Shown here piece after piece: positions 57,887 to 64,000 of a DNA stretch of 64,000 nucleotides. Made by a program: the position numbers and the translations under genes. Each line of letters begins with the position of its first letter. Position 1 is the first letter of the stretch. The notes under the pieces were generated by a model. The model was not told the origin of the DNA, ran no database searches, and saw nothing but the letters and a program-made list of their open reading frames with translations. This DNA comes from Nephrocerus scutellatus (lineage: Eukaryota; Arthropoda; Insecta; Diptera; Pipunculidae). The stretch is from NCBI GenBank assembly GCA_947095585.1, contig OX352763.1:119273287-119337286 (forward strand), given 5' to 3'.

Positions 57887-59270
57887 AAGGTGTAGGTCCA
57901 ATGTAGGTTTATAGGAAAAGGACAGACCGATTATGTTCACAAAATGCAGAAAACAGATATACTTGTATGTATCGATTTGGATGGGTCTGATAATCCTTAA
58001 ATTATATTTATTAATTTCCGTGAGAAGAAACATCCAGATACATTATCTGCTTCCAGCATTCCTTCTGAATCTTATCTCATTATGTAATTGCGATCGCCAG
58101 TAATAAAATAAATTTCCTTCAAAAAATATGTCCAGCTATCGGCCACAGCACCAGTTGTCTCGATAAATTAAATAACTGCAACGTATCAAAATCAATTGGT
58201 ATCGGAATGTTTCCGTCGCAACGTCGGAAAGCAAAAACAATAAACGAAAATTTAAAAGGCAATTAGTGTCATAGATGCGCTATCGCATTCTACAAACGTA
58301 TCTGACCGCACAGACGAGCAACGAGAAGATATACACAGATTTTCCGGATATTTACATTGAATACATTTTACTGCAAATGGTGGTGGGTGATTTAATGAGG
58401 GAATGTTCACAAATATTGGTGGTGGCACAAGTTTCTCCCACATACGTCAACATAAATATTATCTGTGCACGTGATGCTTTTGTTATAGCCCTACATCATG
58501 GTGACAGGAACTCCATAGACCGCTGAAAAACCACACTTTATTTTAAAAAAAAAGGTGAAACGGAACAGGTGAATACACTTCCGCAACATACATCCGCAAT
58601 TAAAGATTCACAGACACTTTAAAAGTTTGTCTTTGTGTTAAGCGTCATGTACATTTCATACGAAGTACATTTTAAAAGAATTTTTTTTTAGCAGGAGCTC
58701 AGAGTGGATACAAAAGCAAACAGAACAAGTAAAACGCACACACACTACAGACATAAGTGTAGTAATCGTTGTGCTAGCAAACAGCGTCCTCACATCACTT
58801 TCGCTATTATCTTTGGAACGGAGAACGACTATTCTGGCATATAACACAAAAACATTTGAGATATAAGGATTTGTACTTTTGTAGTATTGTGGTTTTAAAG
58901 ACTAGTTCTTATTCCTTTTAAACTTTAGTTAACGAATCTCCACATCCCAAAAAAACATTAAAATGAACTACATAACTACAAGTCCTCATAAGCTCAGATG
59001 TTTTTGTGTTTAACTAACAAACCACTCAATCTGAGAGACCCTACATCTACATTCGAGATAAAAACCTTTTTTTCTGGCTAATGTTTAAAAAACCAACCCA
59101 TAATAACTAAACATTTTCTTGTAAACTCTCTAATGACCAAACAACAAAATGTTGTGACTTCTGCTTGTTCAATGCGTTGGTTACCGTCGACACCAAACGA
59201 CATTTCCAACGCCAACGCACAAATATAATACAAGTCAGTTAATAATACTTTGAAAATATATTTTTATAAA
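57887..59270. other. No gene recognised
   Basis: AT-rich. Only chance reading frames. Confidence 0.5.
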
Positions 59271-59276
59271 GTCTTC

Positions 59277-59905
59277 ATCATCGTCATCATACCGGACAAC
59301 CGGTGTCCGGTCCTGGCCTCCCGCAAAAAGTCTCTCCACCAATTATGAACCGTTGTCATCCAGTTTGGCATCCCTAAACTCTGGGCGTCCTGGTCAACGC
59401 TATCCTTTCAGCATAGGCTTGGCTGGCATCGCTGTCGTTTTCCATAAATCCTACCGCAAATGACTTTCTGAGCAGGATCCTCTTCGCTCATGCGAGCTAG
59501 GTGTCCTGCCCACCGGAGCCTACTGAGCTTAATTCTCGTCACGATGTCGACATCGCGGTAACGCTCGTATATCTCATCATTATAGAGTCTCCGGAATCGT
59601 TCTTCCTCACATACGGGGCCAAAGTTCTCCGTAAGACTTTTCTCTCGAACGCGGCTAAGAGGTCAAAATGCTTTTTGCTAAGCACCCAGGCCTCGGATCC
59701 TTATGTAAGTACTGGTATGACCATTGTCTTATACAATAGCAGCTTGGATGTTATGGTTAAATTCCTCGATCTGAAGAGTCTTGACAGACTAAAGTAAGCT
59801 TTGCTGGCTTTGAGCAACCGTGCGCGTATTTTTGGTTCCATGCTACTTCAAATGCGTGCTCCACTATTTTAATAGCGGGACCAATTTTGGATCTTCTTCA
59901 GACGG
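59277..59905 (-). mobile_element. RTE family A LINE, 5'-truncated 3' end
   Basis: The simple tail CATCATCGTCATCAT at 59,277-59,291 is followed by the family's 3' part. Thumb-coding sequence is preserved only as DNA similarity (compare 33,100-33,340): for example GCATGCTACTTCAAATGCG stands where other copies carry about 60 more bases, so there is an internal deletion near 59,845. It ends near GGACCAATTTTGGATCTTC. Confidence 0.82.
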
Positions 59906-60345
59906 ACTTGGTTGACAGTGAACAAAGATTAGAATCCTTGTTCATTGGTCATAATACTTGGACATAACGACTCGGCTGACAGTTAACTAAGCGTAGAATC
60001 CTTGTTCACTGGTCAGAATACTATTGTGCAGACGAATTACTACAATCACGCTGAACCAAGGCATCAAAACCATAGGACACACTACATTTACTTAAAATCT
60101 CATACTTAAGACATCTACCGGTATTATAACTAGTTCCTTCTTTTTAAGAAAATAAAGATTTAAATTCGAGTTCCTTAAAAATAAATCTTTTATTGTAATG
60201 ACCCTATACATAAAATGAACCCTGGTCACACCGAGGATACCCCGGCTCGTTACAACATGTCAATGAGACCTTCTGAAGCGAAGCACCAGGTACTGACCTT
60301 AGTATGTATTACTTAAGTCTTAATTAATCTTTTTTTTTATAATTC
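59906..60345. other. No gene recognised
   Basis: Contains a near-duplicate pair: GACTTGGTTGACAGTGAACA near 59,904 and GACTCGGCTGACAGTTAACT near 59,970, each followed by AGATTAGAATCCTTGTTCA or GCGTAGAATCCTTGTTCA. This is a small ~65-base tandem duplication. Confidence 0.5.
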
Positions 60346-60349
60346 GAGC

Positions 60350-61420
60350 ACGATTAAAGGGGTTCGCAGCCTTATAATGCTCGGCTATATGCTTGGCATA
60401 GCATGAGCGCTAAGGAAGAGGAGGAGAAAAGAGGAGATGTCTATGAGCTTGTGTTTTGAATGCCTGTCGATCATAGTGATCTGGGAGGACAGAGCTAGGC
60501 AGAGCATTCCACAAACGAAGCTTGTCGTTAACGCACATACCGAGAACTGCGAGATTTTCAGTTTCCTCGATGCAGGTGCCATTCATGGATAATGCCATGG
60601 AATTTAGTATTCGCTTAGACGACAGGAGACAGCATTTGGTTTTGGAAGCGTTAAATTCTACTCGATTGTTTTCTCCCCATTGTAATATGGTGTCTAGGTC
60701 ACAATACAAACATACCTAGTTGTTTGAGTTCCACATGAGAAGTCAAGGGACGTGAGAAGCTGAGAAGTCACAGATAAGAGATCACTAATAAAAATGAGAA
60801 AGAGTGCTGGGGAAAAAATAGAGCCCTGTGGAACGCCAGCATTTGAGTAATGTACTTGATAAAAACCGCCCAATACAACTTGAATTGACCGGTCCAACAG
60901 ATAGCTTCTAGTCCAGTGAAGCAATTTTTCATCGACTCCATAAGCACGCATTTTAAACAAAAGAGCTTAATGCCAAACTCTGTCAAATGCTTTGGAAATA
61001 TCGAGTGCAACAGCTTTCCTTTCACCAAATTAATGCAAAGGCCGGTACCATTGTTCGGTGAGATATACCATCAAATCGCTAGTAGAACGTTTCCCACGAA
61101 ATTCATACTACCGGTCACTAAGGATTTTGTTGGTTTCAAGATATTTCTTGAGCTGAAAGTTGATCAACGTTTCCATGACTTTGGAAAGAATGGATATAAG
61201 TGCTATGGGTGGGTACAAAGAAGGAGACGTCCTTATTTTTTGTTTATGGGCTGGACAAAGGCTGTTTTCCAACTTCTCGGGAAGAATCCAGAAGAATAGG
61301 ATAGATGGAAAAGCTTACGCAATGGTAATGCCAGCTTGGAAGAACACCTCTTCAGAACTATTGGGGAAATATGTACCATCAGGGCCAGGGGATTTGTGAG
61401 TGATGAGATCATTTAAAGTC
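60350..61420 (-). mobile_element. Jockey-type (BS-like) LINE, internally deleted copy
   Basis: Same family as 20.8-22.7 kb. HKDFMVKGKLLHSIF-like sequence, then MRAYGVDEKLLHWTRSYLLD with QGSIFSPALFLIFISDLLSV (60,694-60,960), are RT palm sequences. NNRVEFNASKTKCCLLSSKR (60,410-60,709) follows the lost catalytic box. The C-terminus is only the last ~35 residues (LWNALPSSVLPDHYDRQAFK), joined directly to CVNDKLR. About 420 bases present in the other copy are deleted at 60,515, and a second gap of ~100 bases removes the ADD box near 60,750. Confidence 0.85.
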
Positions 61421-64000
61421 TGCTCTAAGGAGTGTTGATCCTTGGACACAAAACAATAATAAGTAATAGGAACGAGGCAGAAAACCTTGTTGACACACCT
61501 TTATGTCATTTGAGCTATTCAGTGTTTATATTTGTGTTACACTTAAGAACGATATGGCCTATATTCATTAATAGAGATATGTCATTCTAAGGCAGACTTC
61601 CAATTTATCAATTGAAACAAAGTAATGGTTTTTTTTTTGGGTTTTACGTCCTTTTATGGACGAATAGCGCTACACAAAAAATGGTGTTCACCAATATTGA
61701 ATGTGTATCTACTCATGGTATTCGTGTAGTCATTGTGACCCTAAAACGTTACCAGGTTCAATTTAATTTAAAATGTTTGTGCAAAAAGTGTTTGGATACC
61801 ACCCAGGTATATGTATAATGGTGGACAAAGGTGCACAAGCAGAACAAGCGCTGGAATGAAAAGCCTGCCCACATGATAGAAGCTGATTCTGCTCGGAGTC
61901 AAAAGGATAGAAAAGTTTTTTAATAAAGCAAAGAACACACACATTGGTTATGCCATCAATGGCGTGGTGGATCCATTCATCATTTTTAACGTCTACGCTT
62001 GTGAGCTGTTCGAAAGCTTGCTCTGAAGTTATCAAATACCCCAGCCAATTAGTTCAGTGCCTTCAAAGGCGTGAACCATTATTGGAAATTGCACACAATA
62101 GAGTTGCGTTATAAGTGGTGTTGTGATGATCCTATTGACCAAATGCGTTGGTTACTTAAAATTGAAATATTTATGAATTTAATTGTGAATTACAAAGCCT
62201 GCCGGAGGGCTTAACAAAACCAGAACTTGGATTATTATCTTCTTTGCTACAAACTCAAAAAAAGAAACGTAACAGGAGGGTAAAAACAGAAGAATCAAAG
62301 TGCCAACAGGCGTTTTGTATTAAATATGTATGACAGGCAAATGAAAGGAATCACTTTTATTGGACGGTTACGGTTACGCCACATTAGGGATATTATATTT
62401 TCAATCTGTATCAGAGCAAAAAAAAAAAAAGGTCAAAATGTAATCCGGAGAAAATCGTTTTAAACTTTTCTTTGTACGCAAATTGGTAGTACCCGTCAGA
62501 CATCAAAAAAACTCCAAACTGTCTTACGAGCACACATTTCATACATACTGTCTGTCAAGTTGTCTGGCAAAATTGAACCTGTCAAAGGTAAACTGCTATC
62601 CTAAATTCAATGAAAATCCCGGGTCCTTGGGGTGTGATGAATACGTGCTGACTGCAGGCTGGGGAGTCAAAATTCAACAGCGAGCGAACTTCCAAGTGGA
62701 ATAATAGGATATGGGTAGATGATAAACGAGAACTTACCCCAACACTGGATGAGAAAGGAGAGGATGTTCCTTGTGCTCGTCTATATAATCCCTGCTGATT
62801 TGTTGATTTTGCTGCTTAGAGTGGCTGTAACCAGTTTATTTTATGCATTTATTTGGTTCACGTCCAATACATAACAGCTTTTTTTTCGGTGCTGGTATTT
62901 ATTTTTGATGGCTTCTATGCAGTAGGGTTCTTGGCTGTACACACAGATAAGCATTTTAAATGCTCTCATCAAAAACTGAGCGCATTTACTTGGAATTTCT
63001 TCTGCTCTGAGTCGTTTTACCAAAATGAAATTCTTTCGTTTATTGTTGTGCGTTATTTCACTTTTTAAAATCCCTTCCATTGGATACTATGGTTACTTTG
63101 TTTCAATCACGTATGCAGGCACTGCACATGCTAACGTGTATAACGTGCTGCCCACCCCACAGAGCAATAATCATTTAATTTTCCTGTCTTGTCCTTATAG
63201 CGCTATAAGCTATAAGCACACGTCTCACTTTACTGTTAAGGACAGCTCTTCTGCAAATTTCCTCCTTAAATATTATGCTAAATTCAAGAGACGCTATTCA
63301 AGGAACAACTACGCTTGTTGGGTGATACTTAGAAATAAACTGTCATCAGTCTGATATGCGCGTACATGACGTTCCCTTATTGCAAACGGCAAGCACATGA
63401 TGCATTTTTAACAAACACGGGCATAACTTTCAGTTATCTTCTAAACATTTGACAAAGATACGAAGCAGTAAATCTACGGGATAGTGCTGTACAGGAAGTA
63501 GCTTTGCAATTTTCATTTTCATATTACATTCGGCAGCTATTAAGTACTATCTGGCGCAATAATAAAAAAAGTTTTCTTCTTCTATATATAAGCATATAAA
63601 ACTTTTTTTATGCTTTTATGTCTAAAGTATGAGAATAGTATGTGGTATATGCTATCATCTAGCGCGCGTTGCTAAAGGAACATGGAGAACATATATTCCC
63701 ATAATAGGAACAAGAAAACCAGTAGCCTATGGAATCGTCTAGTTTTGCTTTTCTAGATACTTCTTCAAGAAATTTCTTTAAAAATCGAAAGACTACTTTT
63801 TTAAATCAACATGATCCGTTTGGAGACTTTTAGGTCAATCATTAGGAAAAGACTGTAACGAGGTAAATTGCTGAGGTACGCTCGTCAGCGTCCAGGGTCG
63901 TTTGCCGTTGGTTTCGTTACAAAAATATTTCTTTATTGACTCATTAAAGAATTCTTGATTTCGAAACTCACCGAACAAGGGGGAATCTCTCTCTATCGAG
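61421..64000. other. No gene recognised
   Basis: AT-rich DNA to the window end. The frames at 61,612, 62,483 and 63,025 encode nothing familiar. The last begins with a hydrophobic, signal-like stretch (FRLLLCVISLFKI), but has no supporting homology or splice context. Confidence 0.45.

Noticed and set aside
63025..63354. 109-residue frame with a hydrophobic start resembling a signal peptide
   Set aside because: No homology or second exon is visible, and base composition matches the surrounding non-coding DNA.

Overview
The window looks like chromosomal DNA from an insect, most likely a higher dipteran. The reasons are a spliced two-pore-domain potassium channel gene with short introns, and surrounding DNA filled with degraded non-LTR retrotransposons (Jockey, LOA, I-like and RTE types), Tc1/mariner relics and a tRNA-derived SINE, a mix typical of fly genomes. 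The species cannot be told from the sequence alone. Nothing here is bacterial: there are no operons, rRNA genes or CRISPR arrays.

The only complete host gene I recognise is the K2P channel at about 8.07-10.88 kb (+ strand, four coding exons). Both selectivity-filter motifs (TTIGYGN and TTIGFGD) and consensus splice sites are visible. A single 100-base exon-like stretch at 53,661-53,760 may belong to a second host gene.

Layout: 1-1,137 is a 144-bp tandem repeat, followed by an RTE 3' scrap. 4.2-6.7 kb is a LOA-type LINE with RNase H. 8.07-10.88 kb is the channel gene. 11.18-12.40 kb is bounded by inverted repeats and carries a 35/41-bp alternating minisatellite. 12.8-25.1 kb alternates RTE, Jockey and I-like LINE remains with two mariner transposase relics. 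25.1-29.5 kb is mostly gene-free, with one unclassified 611-bp insertion bounded by a 15-bp target duplication. 29.5-38.1 kb is a nest: mariner, Jockey and RTE pieces, then a Jockey-type element with Gag zinc knuckles into which an RTE copy, an unclassified repeat and a SINE have inserted. 39.1-41.2 kb is a second Jockey-type LINE with a fairly intact endonuclease. 42.2-44.7 kb holds a SINE and an RTE copy. 46.0-46.9 kb is a 281-bp satellite abutting a LOA LINE (46.9-48.7 kb). 48.86-49.79 kb is an internally deleted DD41D transposon with both ends preserved. 50.65-52.91 kb is the longest copy of a second RTE family. 54.4-57.9 kb is a LINE with an NPGP (2A-like) motif and a SINE insertion. 59.3-61.4 kb holds further RTE and Jockey pieces. 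The remainder is AT-rich DNA with no recognisable gene.

All transposon genes show stops, frameshifts or deletions, so none appears able to move itself. RTE family A is the most abundant (eight pieces). Target duplications and interrupted reading frames allow a relative order of insertions at several loci.
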